From assembly GCA_018814305.1 (NCBI GenBank), contig JAHJAA010000022.1:1-64000 (forward strand): a stretch of 64,000 nt of DNA, given 5' to 3'. The stretch comes from Pseudomonadota bacterium. Its GTDB lineage: Bacteria > Desulfobacterota > Desulfobulbia > Desulfobulbales > JAGXFP01. Within the stretch, counting starts at the first letter, position 1. The number at the start of each line of letters is the position of its first letter. A program made the translations under genes and the position numbers. Shown here in pieces: positions 43,176 through 53,029 of this stretch. The notes under the pieces are model-generated. The model saw only the letters and a program-made list of their open reading frames with translations. It was not told where the DNA came from and made no database searches.

Positions 43176-44657
43176 ATGACCGATACCGTTACCTCAATCA
43201 TCCCTCTCCTCGCCGTCCTGGTTTCCCTGGCGGCAGTGGTCCCCATTCTGCTTTCCCGAAAAAGACCCAACCTCAGAGAAGGCTGGACCTTTGCCGCCGG
43301 CCTCACCAAACTGGGATTGGTCTATGCCATGGTCGGACCGGTTTTGTCCGGCAAGGTCCTGACCTATCGACTGGTCGAGGTCATGCCTGGTATCTCCGTG
43401 GCCTTCCGGGTGGATGCCATGGGGCTGCTTTTCGCCCTGGTCGCCTCCATCCTGTGGCTGGCCACCACGGCTTATGCCATTGGCTATATGCGGGGGCTTA
43501 ATGAGCACAGCCAAACCAGGTTCTTCAGCTTTTTTGCCGTGGCCCTTTCGGCCACCATCGGGGTGGCCTTTGCGGCCAATCTCTTTACCCTCTATCTCTT
43601 CTATGAAATGCTGTCACTGGCCACCTATCCCCTGGTCACCCACCACCAGGATCAAGAGGCCCGGATGTCCGGTCGAAAGTATCTGACCTATATCCTCGGG
43701 ACCTCTATCGGCCTGGTCCTCCCAGCCATGATCATCACTTACCACCTGACCGGCACCCTGGAATTCAGTCCGGGCGGCATCCTGGCCGGTCACGTTTCCG
43801 GGCCGCTGCTCACCATGCTGATCCTGATGTTCGTCCTCGGTTTCGCCAAGGCAGCGATCATGCCGATGCATGGCTGGTTACCTGCCGCCATGGTCGCGCC
43901 CACCCCGGTCAGTGCCCTGCTCCATGCCGTGGCCGTGGTCAAGGTCGGGGCCTTCTCCATCTTCCGGGTGATGACCGGGATTTTCGGCACCGGCTTTCTG
44001 CTTTCCCAACACCAAAACCAATTGATCATCATTCTGGCCGCCGTGACCGTAATCACCGCCTCCCTGATCGCCCTCACCCAGGACGGCTTGAAACGGCGGC
44101 TGGCCTTTTCCACCATCGGCCAACTTTCCTACATCATTCTAGGCGCGGCCCTCTTGTCCCCCAAAGGAATGCTGGGAGGGTTGCTTCATATCGCCATGCA
44201 CGCCTTCGGCAAGATCACCCTCTTTTTCTGTGCCGGGGCAATTTTCGTGGCCACCGGCAAAAAGAACATCAGCGAGATGGCAGGAATCGGCCGCCGAATG
44301 CCGATCACCATGATCGCCTTTCTCATTGGTGCCATGAGCGTCATCGGCCTGCCACCCACCGGTGGGTTTATCAGTAAATGGTATCTGGTTCTAGGCACCC
44401 TGGAAGCGGATCAACCGTTGATGCTGGCAGTTCTTCTGGGCAGTTCCCTGTTGAATGCCGCCTACTTTATGCCGGTCTTCTATCGGGCCTTTTTCTGCCC
44501 ACCCGAGGAATCGGGCTTTGCCGACCGCTTCAATGAGGCCCCGGTCTGGTGCGTGGCTCCCCTGGTCTTCAGCAGCCTCATGTCACTGGGCCTGTTTTTT
44601 TACCCGCAACCATTTTTCAATCTGGCTCGCCTGGCCGTCCAGGCCTTTACCGGATAA
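43176..44657 (+). CDS. Mrp antiporter subunit D-like, second copy
   Basis: A 493-residue antiporter-type subunit starting MTDTVTSIIPLLAVLVS. It has the same architecture as the preceding protein: LYEMLSLATYPLVTHHQD (TM5 Glu), GFAKAAIMPMHGWLPAAMVA and GLPPTGGFISKWYLVLG. Sequence differs enough to be an old paralogue. Two or more MrpD-like subunits in one operon are typical of Mbh/Mrp-type loci in anaerobes. I chose the ATG at 43176 after the stop of the previous gene; upstream codons overlap it. Confidence 0.9.
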   Translation: MTDTVTSIIPLLAVLVSLAAVVPILLSRKRPNLREGWTFAAGLTKLGLVYAMVGPVLSGKVLTYRLVEVMPGISVAFRVDAMGLLFALVASILWLATTAYAIGYMRGLNEHSQTRFFSFFAVALSATIGVAFAANLFTLYLFYEMLSLATYPLVTHHQDQEARMSGRKYLTYILGTSIGLVLPAMIITYHLTGTLEFSPGGILAGHVSGPLLTMLILMFVLGFAKAAIMPMHGWLPAAMVAPTPVSALLHAVAVVKVGAFSIFRVMTGIFGTGFLLSQHQNQLIIILAAVTVITASLIALTQDGLKRRLAFSTIGQLSYIILGAALLSPKGMLGGLLHIAMHAFGKITLFFCAGAIFVATGKKNISEMAGIGRRMPITMIAFLIGAMSVIGLPPTGGFISKWYLVLGTLEADQPLMLAVLLGSSLLNAAYFMPVFYRAFFCPPEESGFADRFNEAPVWCVAPLVFSSLMSLGLFFYPQPFFNLARLAVQAFTG

Positions 44658-44686
44658 CCGGCCCCAGAAAGCTTTAAGGAATGACC

Positions 44687-44821
44687 ATGTCTCCCGACGA
44701 AACCCACCAGGAACTCGAAGAACTAAACCATAAACCAATCCCCGGATACCGACCCGCCTTCTGGATACTACTCGCCATCACCGGCCTGTATCTGGCCCTG
44801 ATCTTTATTCGTTCAATGTGA
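44687..44821 (+). CDS. Small single-helix membrane protein in the Mrp operon
   Basis: A 44-residue protein: a charged N-terminus SPDETHQELEELNHKPIPGY, then one helix AFWILLAITGLYLALIFIRS. An AAGGA site is 6 bases upstream of the second of two ATG codons. It sits between two antiporter-type genes, 29 bases after one and 8 bases before the next, so it is likely translated. It could be an accessory or assembly subunit. I know no family. Confidence 0.65.
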   Translation: MSPDETHQELEELNHKPIPGYRPAFWILLAITGLYLALIFIRSM

Positions 44822-44829
44822 GAACGGTC

Positions 44830-45075
44830 ATGACGGAAAAAAAACATCTCTTTGATGAACCCAAAAATGTCCGCCGCCTGCTGCAGGTCTTCTTTGCCGC
44901 CCTGGGGGTGTTATTGATCCCGGATTTCATTTTCCATAAGCACACCTACTTTGCCTGGGAAGAATGGCCGGAGTTTTATCCGGTGTTCGGCTTCGTGGCC
45001 TGTGTCGTACTGGTGCTGGTGGCCAAGTATATCCTCCGGCCCCTGGTGATGCGGCGGGAGAGTTATTATGACTAA
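44830..45075 (+). CDS. Small two-helix membrane protein in the Mrp operon
   Basis: An 81-residue protein with helices at about 18-36 (LLQVFFAALGVLLIPDFIF) and 50-70 (FGFVACVVLVLVAKYILRPL), joined by an aromatic loop (KHTYFAWEEWPEFYP). It overlaps the last antiporter-type gene by eight bases. It probably belongs to the same membrane complex. I do not recognise a defined family. Confidence 0.75.
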   Translation: MTEKKHLFDEPKNVRRLLQVFFAALGVLLIPDFIFHKHTYFAWEEWPEFYPVFGFVACVVLVLVAKYILRPLVMRRESYYD

Positions 45076-46843
45076 TGCTATTCCGCCCGCCGCCGTCTTC
45101 ATCATCGGGGGCTTGTTGATTCCCTTATTTAAGGGGAAGGCCCGAGCCCTCTGGATGCTGTTCCTGCCGGTGGCCGGGTTTGTTCTCCTGCTCTACACCC
45201 CGGTGGACACAGTACTCGACTGCAAATTTCTCGACATGGAGCTAACCCTGTTCCGGGCCGACCGGTTGAGCCTGCTGTTCGGGTATATCTTTCATATTAT
45301 TTCCCTGATCACCGTCATCTACATCTTAAACTTCAAGGAAACCACCGAGTTCGTCGCCGGTTTCGTCTATGCCGGAGCGGCCATCGGAGCGGTTTTTGCC
45401 GGTGACCTCTTTACCTTTTTCGCCTTTTGGGAACTTCTGACCATCGGCAGCGTCATGCTGATCTGGCAGCGACGGACCAAGGCGGCCATGGGGGCTGGAT
45501 TCCGCTACCTGCTGATCCATGCCTTTGGAGGTCTCGTCCTCCTGGCCGGAATCGTCATGTACACCCAGGAACAAAATTCGATTCACTTCGGAGAAATTGG
45601 GCTTTCCGGCCTTTCAACCTGGTTGATCTTTGTCGGTCTTGGAGTCAACTGTGCCTGGCCGCTGCTCCACTCCTGGCTGACCGATGCGTACCCCGAGGCG
45701 ACCATCGGCGGCACCGTCTTTTTAAGCGCCTTTACCACCAAAACGGCGGTGTATGCCCTGGCCCGGGCTTATCCCGGGGCCGAAGCCCTGATCTGGATCG
45801 GGGTGGCCATGGCGGCCTTTCCCATCTTTTATGCAGTGATCGAAAACGATCTCAGGCGGGTTCTGGCATACAGCCTGATCAATCAGGTGGGTTTCATGGT
45901 GGTGGGCATCGGCATCGGCACCCATCTTTCAATTAACGGAGCGGTAGCCCATGCCTTTAATGACATCCTTTTCAAGGGGCTGCTCTTCATGTCCATGGGG
46001 GCGGTGATCCACCGAACCGGCAAGATCAATGCAACCGATCTGGGCGGACTCTACAAATCCATGCCGTTAACTGCCCTGTTCTGCATTATCGGAGCGGCTT
46101 CCATCTCGGCCTTTCCGCTGTTCAGCGGCTTTGTCAGTAAATCAATGGTTATGGAGGCAGCGGCCCATGACAACCTGACCGGGGTCTGGCTGGTTTTGCT
46201 CTTTGCCTCGGCCGGGGTCTTTCACCATGCCGGGATCAAGATCCCTTACTTCGCCTTCTTCTCCCACGATGCCGGCCATCGGGTTGAGGAGGCGCCATTG
46301 AACATGCTGATCGCCATGGGTATCGCCGCAGTGCTCTGTGTGGGCATAGGTTCCTACCCCGCGCCACTCTACGCCATTCTGCCCTTTACCGACGTGGTCT
46401 ACAAACCCTACAACTATTCCCACGTCATGAGCCAAACCCAACTCCTCTTCTTCTCGGCCCTGGCCTTTACCATGCTGCTACGGGCCGGAATCTACCCCGC
46501 TGAAATAAGAGCAACGAATCTGGACAGCGACTGGTTCTACCGTAAGGGTGGGCGTCTTTTTTTCGCGGGGTCCGATTTGATCTTTAACGGCATGAACCGC
46601 TTGGCCGACCTGATTTTCGTGAAGGGGATGACCGCTGCCCTCTGCCGATTCGCCAGAAGGGCTCCAGCCCACCTGACCGGGCTTATCCTGACCCCCTTCT
46701 GGCGACTGACCGGTGATCCCCAAACGGCGAAAAAAGAAAAGGCCCGGATGAACCGGAACTTCTCGTCCGGCACCCTGGGCCTTGGGATCATCGGGCTGTC
46801 GATCACAGCCTATCTGGTGATTCTGTTTCTGTTAAATGTATAA
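45068..46843 (+). CDS. Mrp/NuoL-like antiporter-type subunit, third copy
   Basis: A 591-residue subunit of the proton-translocating NADH dehydrogenase/antiporter family with about 14 helices and an extra C-terminal extension. Key parts are AFWELLTIGSVMLIW (TM5 Glu), VNCAWPLLHSWLTDAYPEAT, FTTKTAVYALARAYPG (TM8 Lys) and ISAFPLFSGFVSKSMVMEA. The C-terminal 120 residues (WFYRKGGRLFFAGSDLIFNG and the following helix) resemble the tail seen on some MrpA/D-like proteins. It ends the operon; a hairpin follows. Confidence 0.9.
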   Translation: MTNAIPPAAVFIIGGLLIPLFKGKARALWMLFLPVAGFVLLLYTPVDTVLDCKFLDMELTLFRADRLSLLFGYIFHIISLITVIYILNFKETTEFVAGFVYAGAAIGAVFAGDLFTFFAFWELLTIGSVMLIWQRRTKAAMGAGFRYLLIHAFGGLVLLAGIVMYTQEQNSIHFGEIGLSGLSTWLIFVGLGVNCAWPLLHSWLTDAYPEATIGGTVFLSAFTTKTAVYALARAYPGAEALIWIGVAMAAFPIFYAVIENDLRRVLAYSLINQVGFMVVGIGIGTHLSINGAVAHAFNDILFKGLLFMSMGAVIHRTGKINATDLGGLYKSMPLTALFCIIGAASISAFPLFSGFVSKSMVMEAAAHDNLTGVWLVLLFASAGVFHHAGIKIPYFAFFSHDAGHRVEEAPLNMLIAMGIAAVLCVGIGSYPAPLYAILPFTDVVYKPYNYSHVMSQTQLLFFSALAFTMLLRAGIYPAEIRATNLDSDWFYRKGGRLFFAGSDLIFNGMNRLADLIFVKGMTAALCRFARRAPAHLTGLILTPFWRLTGDPQTAKKEKARMNRNFSSGTLGLGIIGLSITAYLVILFLLNV

Positions 46844-46852
46844 AGAAAAGCA

Positions 46853-46884
46853 CTGATGTCTCATGAATTTGCATGCGACATCAG
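46853..46884 (+). terminator. Hairpin after the Mrp operon
   Basis: CTGATGTC and CATG pair with CATG and GACATCAG around a short loop, 10 bases past the last stop. There is no T run, so it is a weak or factor-assisted terminator. Confidence 0.45.
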
Positions 46885-46925
46885 ATAAATAGAAGGATCG
46901 AAGAGCTCACTGTGTTATACTTTTT

Positions 46926-48686
46926 TTATGGCTGAAGATTACCAAAGGACTCAATGAGCGGGGAGATGTACTCTTCATAATGTTTCCAGCGATTCATCGA
47001 TGAGGTGTAAATTTTATCACGCACCTGGGTGACACTGGCGGTCAAGACCGACCGGCATGTTTTGTCGAACCTGAGGCAATCATCATGCCACGACAAATCA
47101 CAAAACTCAAGGAGCTGCCAGCTTACCCTTTCCTGATCCTGCACCAAATCTTCATACTGGATGTTTAGAATGGGGAGCGGCAGTACGTTTTGCCAGTGAT
47201 GCATAAATTGCTGATACTGCCTGTACATGGCGGCAAGTGTCAGGAAGTCATGTTTAAAAAGGTAGCCGGTTCGAAAATCCGTAAAATAACAGGACAGGCA
47301 GGTGTCCATGGCATTACGTTTACAGTGAATGATTTTGGCGTTAGGAAACAGCAGGGCAATGATCCATAACAACGCAAAATTAAATACCATCTTATCGGTC
47401 GCCACGTGGTGCCCTGGCGCCCTTTGTTTGATACTGTTTAGGTACTGTTCAGCGAAGCTGGCGGCGCTTTCCTCGGAAAAATTTTGCATACGCCCGAATC
47501 CAGAGTGTGGAGAAGGACCGAACATCAGTTCTTGACCGAACTTCGGAATATCCAAGAGCTCCCCTCCTCCGTATACATCGGGATGACTGGCAAGGATCTG
47601 TTCCACCAAGGTCGTTCCGGAGCGAGGCATTCCGACGATAAAGATCGGCCGTTCCGTGGTGACACCATAATGTTTTCTGGCTCGGAAAAAGTCGGCATCA
47701 AGCCCGGAAAGAACCGGAATCAGAAAAGAGATCATTTCTTGAATGGGGTCACAATAATGATGCAGGACCTTTTTTCGATAGTCATTGGCCTGGGAGAAAT
47801 GGTGAAAGGCTTTGCAGTAGTCACCTGTTTTGTCAAAAAGGCTGCCGAGAGTAAAATGGAGAGTGCGTTGTGTCTGCGTGGACATTGTCTCTTGATTGGT
47901 CACTTTTTCTAATCGTGGGATTAACTCGGCAGGAGGTTGTTGCTTTGATTCAACAAGCATCTTGTAGGCCATCACTTTGCAGTCAATGTTTCGACCAGCA
48001 AGTGAAATAATTTTTTCCGAATTTTCTGCAGCCTCTTTAAGTCTGCCTTGTACAAGACAGAGCGCGGCAAGTTGGGAGAGACCGTAGATATTGTCCGGTT
48101 GCAGCCGAATTGCCTTCTCGCATGCTCTTAACGCTTCAGGTATCTTCCCCTGCAACCGGTAAAGTGCGGTAAGGTTGATATGGATGACTGGTTCATTGGG
48201 AGCTAAACGCAGAGCATCACGGAAATAGTTGTCAGCCTGGTCATATCTTCCGGTATCCCTGCACATCGCGGCAAGATTATTGAGGATGAAAGGATTATCA
48301 GGCCTCAGTTGGTTGCTTTTTGAATAATAGGTAAGTGCCGTCTCAAGTTGAGCCATGTCTTCATAAATTTGGCCTAGAGTTACGTAGTAGTCCGGGTTCT
48401 CCGGGGCAAGGTGGATGGCTTTGCTGATTAAGTTAATGGCTGTATTTCGGCGACCAATTTGAGAAGAGAGCAATCCCAATAGGTACAGTGCATCGGCGTG
48501 GTCAGGCCTTTGGGCCAGGATTTGTCGGTATATATTCTCCGCTTCCGAAAAACGATTATGTCGATGATGGTTTCGTCCCTGCTGGAGAAGCTGTTCTATG
48601 ATGGAAGCTTTTTTTTCTAATTGGGCTTTCTGAGCTTTCTTGATGATGTTCTTTTTCTTAGCTGAACGCAGGAGTTTTCTATTCAT
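46926..48686 (-). CDS. TPR-sulfotransferase, first copy
   Basis: A protein of about 586 residues. A basic, coiled N-terminus (KLLRSAKKKNIIKKAQKAQL) leads into about seven TPR units at 40-260 (AENIYRQILAQRPDHADALY, ALTYYSKSNQLRPDNPFILN). A sulfotransferase domain from about 330 has the 5'-phosphosulfate loop RPIFIVGMPRSGTTLVEQIL and a later 3'-phosphate region (HCKRNAMDTCLSCYFTDF). It would transfer sulfate from PAPS to a protein or glycan. The TPR array and loop resemble tyrosylprotein-type sulfotransferases. A second copy lies at 56185. I chose the internal ATG by analogy with that copy; the base composition is more A+T rich than its neighbours. Confidence 0.85.
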   Translation of the reverse strand: MNRKLLRSAKKKNIIKKAQKAQLEKKASIIEQLLQQGRNHHRHNRFSEAENIYRQILAQRPDHADALYLLGLLSSQIGRRNTAINLISKAIHLAPENPDYYVTLGQIYEDMAQLETALTYYSKSNQLRPDNPFILNNLAAMCRDTGRYDQADNYFRDALRLAPNEPVIHINLTALYRLQGKIPEALRACEKAIRLQPDNIYGLSQLAALCLVQGRLKEAAENSEKIISLAGRNIDCKVMAYKMLVESKQQPPAELIPRLEKVTNQETMSTQTQRTLHFTLGSLFDKTGDYCKAFHHFSQANDYRKKVLHHYCDPIQEMISFLIPVLSGLDADFFRARKHYGVTTERPIFIVGMPRSGTTLVEQILASHPDVYGGGELLDIPKFGQELMFGPSPHSGFGRMQNFSEESAASFAEQYLNSIKQRAPGHHVATDKMVFNFALLWIIALLFPNAKIIHCKRNAMDTCLSCYFTDFRTGYLFKHDFLTLAAMYRQYQQFMHHWQNVLPLPILNIQYEDLVQDQERVSWQLLEFCDLSWHDDCLRFDKTCRSVLTASVTQVRDKIYTSSMNRWKHYEEYISPLIESFGNLQP

Positions 48687-48779
48687 TTTAGGGACCGCAA
48701 AAGTATCTCTTGGCAAAGTTGTGAAATATAAAAAGTACCTGCCGGAACGGAAAAGGTACTCCGGGTTATGCCCCAATGT

Positions 48780-48897
48780 TGAGCGGCAACGTTTTCCGTA
48801 AATGTCATCAGGGAATCTTTTATTGAGCCCTGGTGGTGGCGCCGTTTGTAGTAGAAGTCAAAATACTCCTGAGTTCTTTTCTTGCCGCAGCAATCGG
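48780..48897 (-). pseudogene. Possible transposase relic
   Basis: In one minus-strand frame about 38 residues read GKKRTQEYFDFYYKRRHHQG followed by degenerate sequence. The Y-x-x-YY-x-x-R-H-H-Q-G pattern resembles the C-terminal end of integrase-core (DDE) transposases. No start, stop or inverted repeats are clear. This is a weak call made on pattern alone. Confidence 0.3.
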
Positions 48898-48974
48898 ATT
48901 ATAGGCTTTTAAATAGGGTAGGTAACATTGGTGTCCGATTTTTTCAACTTACCCAAAAATATAACCTTTAACTC

Positions 48975-49931
48975 CTAACTTTCTTTTTCTTTGCCCTCTT
49001 TCTCCTTTTCAATCAACTTCGCTGCATTCCCGGAAAGAATGTCCCCAACCGCATAGGGGCCGACCCTGACATAAAATTCCGAATCGGATGATTTAGCGAA
49101 ATAATCGCTCTTTTCGTCGGGGCGGTCCCAGATCTGGATGCTCACCCGATGATCAACCGTTTTGAGGGTCATTTCCGCCAACGGCTCCCCGGTCGGGCGA
49201 TCCTTTTCCTCCAGAACCACGGCGGACAAACTCACCTGGCTCACATTTTCCAGGAAGGTATTCAAGGACTCTTTAGCCAGGGGCGTTTCCAACTGATCGG
49301 CCAGGTGCCAGCTGTCACCCTCTTCGCCCCGAAGCAAATTGAGTTTCCCCTGGCCGTTGGTGATGGTCACCTCCCGGAGTTGATCCGGAACCACACTGAG
49401 ATAACGGCTCTGCCACCAAGCGGAGCCATCCGCCGCAGCCTCCCAGGCAGAAAAATCCTTAACCAGATAGACCGGATCTTCACCGCCCCGCCGAACATGG
49501 ATCGATTTGTAATTGGGGGCCGAGCCCAAGAATACGACCAGCTGCTTGCCATTCTTCAGGGTAAGTTCGATCCGGCGGCTATACTTCGTTTCCCCAACCT
49601 TCAGACGATCATGCCCGCCCGCTGTCCTGGTCACCAGACGGGAGGACTTAAGCCCCTGAATCTTTTCCAAAAATGCCTCGATCTTATCCGTATCGGCATC
49701 ATACATCACTCCCTCGCCGAGACTCACCTGCCAGGGGCCCTTGTCCCGATTGACCTGAAGCGATTTTTCCCCATCATCAGTGATGACGAACCGAGTCACT
49801 TCCGCCGTCTGCAACCCTTCAAACAACACGGTTTCAGCGGGAAGGGGATTCCGCCCGGGCCGGGCAATAAAACCGATAATGGCCAACTGAGCCACCAATA
49901 ACGCCAGCAAAATAGTATTACGCTTATTCAT
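48975..49931 (-). CDS. DUF4340-domain protein of a gliding-type ABC locus
   Basis: A protein of about 318 residues with one N-terminal helix (TILLALLVAQLAIIGFIA) and the rest outside the cytoplasm. Blocks such as VTRFVITDDGEKSLQVNRDK, GPWQVSLGEGVMYDADTDKI and KNGKQLVVFLGSAPNYKSIH match DUF4340 proteins, which are regularly encoded after GldF/GldG-like ABC genes. It follows the permease gene by about 185 bases on the same strand. Function is unknown. It ends in a Lys/Glu-rich tail. The start is one of two adjacent ATG codons after GGAGAG. Confidence 0.8.
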   Translation of the reverse strand: MNKRNTILLALLVAQLAIIGFIARPGRNPLPAETVLFEGLQTAEVTRFVITDDGEKSLQVNRDKGPWQVSLGEGVMYDADTDKIEAFLEKIQGLKSSRLVTRTAGGHDRLKVGETKYSRRIELTLKNGKQLVVFLGSAPNYKSIHVRRGGEDPVYLVKDFSAWEAAADGSAWWQSRYLSVVPDQLREVTITNGQGKLNLLRGEEGDSWHLADQLETPLAKESLNTFLENVSQVSLSAVVLEEKDRPTGEPLAEMTLKTVDHRVSIQIWDRPDEKSDYFAKSSDSEFYVRVGPYAVGDILSGNAAKLIEKEKEGKEKES

Positions 49932-50116
49932 CATCTTCTCTCCGAACAATCAAGGGGTGCTCCGTGGATTTCACCCAATTCTTTACAGGGGGAGTCGGTT
50001 TCTTTCCAGCCATAGGGAGCTGCCCTAAATCACAATTACCCTTCCGTTCCGTCTCTGGAAAGCTCCCGTTGCAACGTGGCTGCCCATACAACGTGCAGTC
50101 AAATTGCCCCAGAACA

Positions 50117-53029
50117 TCACATAAGCTGCATAGGTTCTTCCCGACGAACCTTCAAGCTACCCAGCGCCCCGACCACGACCAACGCCAACAGGGCAAGACC
50201 GTAATTGATCCATTCCCAGAAGGTCTGGGCCTTACGGCTCAATGGTTCAAGGATTCTGGCATGGGCCCCCCGGGAGCGGATAGTCAGCAAATCATCATCC
50301 GCCACCGACCAGTCAATCAGGTTCTGAAGGAACCCGAGGCTGTTCATGAATCGATCCTGGCCCATACTCCGGGAGATCCCGAGGACTGTATCATTAATAA
50401 ATTCAGAGCTGCCAACCACCACCAACCGAGCCGAATCAGCCGACTTCCGGATAATGGGCTCGTTGAGCAAGCTCTCTTTTTCAACCTTAGCCGAATCATC
50501 AACCGCCGCACTCTCTTCTCCAGCCGCACTTTCCGGCTCCAATCCTTGCTCCTTCGCCTGACGGGGGTCTTCATGGTCGACATAGTAGCTCTCAAAAACT
50601 CCCTGCCCGGACACCGCCAGGACCCTCTCCTCCATGGAATCCCCCTCGGCAAACCCAAGGTCGGGATAACGTTGAAAATCCGGTTGGATATCGGTTGCAT
50701 CATAGAGCCAGGACTGGGGGCTTGAGGTGAGCAGTGTGGTCCAGCGTTGATCTTGTTGATCACCAGTCGTAAGAGTAAGGGGCGACACCCAGTTCATGGT
50801 AACGGCAGGAAGTTTGGCGGTCACCGGATTGTCAACCGCCATCCCGTCACTCCGAACATCAACAAAAAACGGATAATCCAATTTTTTGATCTCCTGAATG
50901 GTAAACCCGCCGATATTCCTGGTTACCGGAACCGGGAACGGCTCATTCTGCAGATCCATGACCAGGGCCGAATCGACCTTGACCCCGTACCGGGCCAACA
51001 TCTCAGCAATACCACCCTCCACCTTTCGGATATTAAGGGAGCGCGACTCAGGGGTCAGATCGAGAACAGCACCACCGGCCAGGGCAATCACCGAGCCGCC
51101 CCGCATCAGATACTGATCCACGGCCAACCGCTCCAGATCGCTCATCTCCTGGGGCGCCACCAGCAACAAGGTATCAATGTCGGTACCAATCCGCCCCCCG
51201 GTGAGGTCCACCGTCTGGACATTGTAATTCTCCCGGATCACACTCTGAAAAAGCCGATACTGATCTTGATCAGCCGCCTGAGGCTGATACATGGAGATCG
51301 GCGAGGGTGGAGCTTTCGGCAGCCAGATGCCGACAGTTTTCAAAAAACCGGCCGAGGTCTTTTTCAAGGCCGCCTCGATCTCTTTGCGGATTTCAGATTT
51401 TCCCATCTCGCCGTTCAAATAGATCTGCTCGGTGGTCTCCCCCGAGGTCAACATCAGGTGAAAATAGAAGGTATCCTGAGAAAAAATCGAGGCAGCCAGG
51501 GGCTCCACCCCAAATTTTTTGAAGATTCGTTCACGTCCTGAGGCCCCCTCGCTATCCGGATCAATCTCGGTAAAGTTGAGATGCCCCCCGGATTCTTCAC
51601 CCAGTTCAGCAGCCGCTTCCCGGACCAATCCGGCCATTTCATTCAACCCCTCGGGCAGAGTCCCGGCTGAAGCCACAAAGGTCAAGCCCAGATCCGGACC
51701 GGCCTTTTCAAAGATCGAAGACAAACTCTGGAACCCATACACGACCTTTTTAATCGACCGGGTCAGATCATATTCCAGATTGCGGAGTCCAACATCAAGT
51801 TGACCATCAGGCCGGGCCTGAACCTCGATCAGATCATTGAAGCCCAGGGTAACATACTGATCTCCGTACTTGATCAAGATATTAAAATAAGAGTTTACCA
51901 CCGAGGCCTCATAGCGGCCCGCCACCTGAAAGGGAACCGGCTTGATGGCATACTGCTGGTTGGCCTCCATTTCAGCCTCCTCGTCAAAGCGGGGATCCAG
52001 GAAGGAAACCTCGATCCGCCCCCCCGAGGCATGACGGTATTCGCTCATCAGATCCTTGATCCGCGGAACCAGGGGAGCCAACAGGGGATGGGTTTTTTCG
52101 CTGAAATAGCCGCGCATGACCAACGGTTCCTGGAGATTTTCGATCAGGTCCCGGGTGGTATCTGAAATCGAGTACTCCCGCTGTTCGGTCAAATCAAGCC
52201 GCGCCGAAGGCACCCCATGGAGCCAGATATTCAGGCACAAGAGGTTTCCCGCCAGCAGCCAGACCCCGAGGCGCACATTCCGCCGGTAACGGGCGGTATT
52301 CTCGCCGTCGCTCCAACCCTTACCGATAAGCGTGGTCACATTGAGAACCAGAAAGAAACCGGTCAACGAGGTATAATAAACCAGATCCCTGAGATCGATC
52401 ACCCCCCGTTCAATACTGGTGAAACGGCTGCCGGTACCGAGGGCTCGAAAAAACTCCCCGGCATCATTCCCCATAAAATTGGTAATCCCGGTAGAGCCGG
52501 CCAGATAAAAGAGGCCGCAGATCATGACCGAGATGATCAGGGCGATAATCTGATTGTCGGTCCGCGACGAAACATAGAGCCCAATGGCGATATAGGTCGA
52601 GGCCATCAGCATGGTGGCCAGATACCCACCCATCACCGGCCCCCAGTCAAGATCACCAAGGAATGATACCGTAATCGGCAAGCCCCCGGTCAACAGCAAG
52701 GCCACCCCCACCAGGGATAAAACCGCCAGAAACTTACCCAGGACCAGCCGTGAAACCTTGACCGGCAGGGTCAACAGGACCTCCAGGGTCCCCATCTTCT
52801 GCTCCTCACTCCACTGACGCATGGTGAGCGCCGCCACCAGAAAGATCATCAGGATCGGCATCCAGCGGAAGAGAGGTCGGATATCGGCGATATTCCGAGC
52901 AAAAAATGTTTCCACCCAGAAAAAGGAAAACATGGTGGAGAGCAAAAAGGCGCCGATAAAGATCGCCGCCATGGGCGAACCGAAATAGGCCTTCAACTCC
53001 TTGCGGGCCATGGTCACTATCTGAATCAT
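50117..53029 (-). CDS. Fused ABC-2 permease and GldG-like auxiliary protein
   Basis: A 970-residue fusion. Residues about 1-240 are an ABC-2 type permease with six helices (KAYFGSPMAAIFIGAFLLST, then MGTLEVLLTLPVKVSRLVLG), as in GldF. One more helix at about 258-276 is followed by a large periplasmic part (about 285-930) of the ABC_transp_aux/GldG kind (LDLTEQREYSISDTTRDLIE, VDTLLLVAPQEMSDLERLAV) and a C-terminal helix before VRREEPMQLM. In Bacteroidetes GldF and GldG are separate and needed for gliding. In other bacteria this system has no proven substrate. It overlaps the ATPase gene by four bases. Near 770-860 lies an acidic Glu/Ala insert. Confidence 0.88.
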   Translation of the reverse strand: MIQIVTMARKELKAYFGSPMAAIFIGAFLLSTMFSFFWVETFFARNIADIRPLFRWMPILMIFLVAALTMRQWSEEQKMGTLEVLLTLPVKVSRLVLGKFLAVLSLVGVALLLTGGLPITVSFLGDLDWGPVMGGYLATMLMASTYIAIGLYVSSRTDNQIIALIISVMICGLFYLAGSTGITNFMGNDAGEFFRALGTGSRFTSIERGVIDLRDLVYYTSLTGFFLVLNVTTLIGKGWSDGENTARYRRNVRLGVWLLAGNLLCLNIWLHGVPSARLDLTEQREYSISDTTRDLIENLQEPLVMRGYFSEKTHPLLAPLVPRIKDLMSEYRHASGGRIEVSFLDPRFDEEAEMEANQQYAIKPVPFQVAGRYEASVVNSYFNILIKYGDQYVTLGFNDLIEVQARPDGQLDVGLRNLEYDLTRSIKKVVYGFQSLSSIFEKAGPDLGLTFVASAGTLPEGLNEMAGLVREAAAELGEESGGHLNFTEIDPDSEGASGRERIFKKFGVEPLAASIFSQDTFYFHLMLTSGETTEQIYLNGEMGKSEIRKEIEAALKKTSAGFLKTVGIWLPKAPPSPISMYQPQAADQDQYRLFQSVIRENYNVQTVDLTGGRIGTDIDTLLLVAPQEMSDLERLAVDQYLMRGGSVIALAGGAVLDLTPESRSLNIRKVEGGIAEMLARYGVKVDSALVMDLQNEPFPVPVTRNIGGFTIQEIKKLDYPFFVDVRSDGMAVDNPVTAKLPAVTMNWVSPLTLTTGDQQDQRWTTLLTSSPQSWLYDATDIQPDFQRYPDLGFAEGDSMEERVLAVSGQGVFESYYVDHEDPRQAKEQGLEPESAAGEESAAVDDSAKVEKESLLNEPIIRKSADSARLVVVGSSEFINDTVLGISRSMGQDRFMNSLGFLQNLIDWSVADDDLLTIRSRGAHARILEPLSRKAQTFWEWINYGLALLALVVVGALGSLKVRREEPMQLM

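Noticed and set aside
47329-47912. Two plus-strand ORFs opposite the first TPR-sulfotransferase
   Set aside because: They are shadows of the sulfotransferase domain and have no start signals.
50747-51541. A 264-codon plus-strand frame opposite the GldG-like gene
   Set aside because: High G+C antisense frame without family resemblance.
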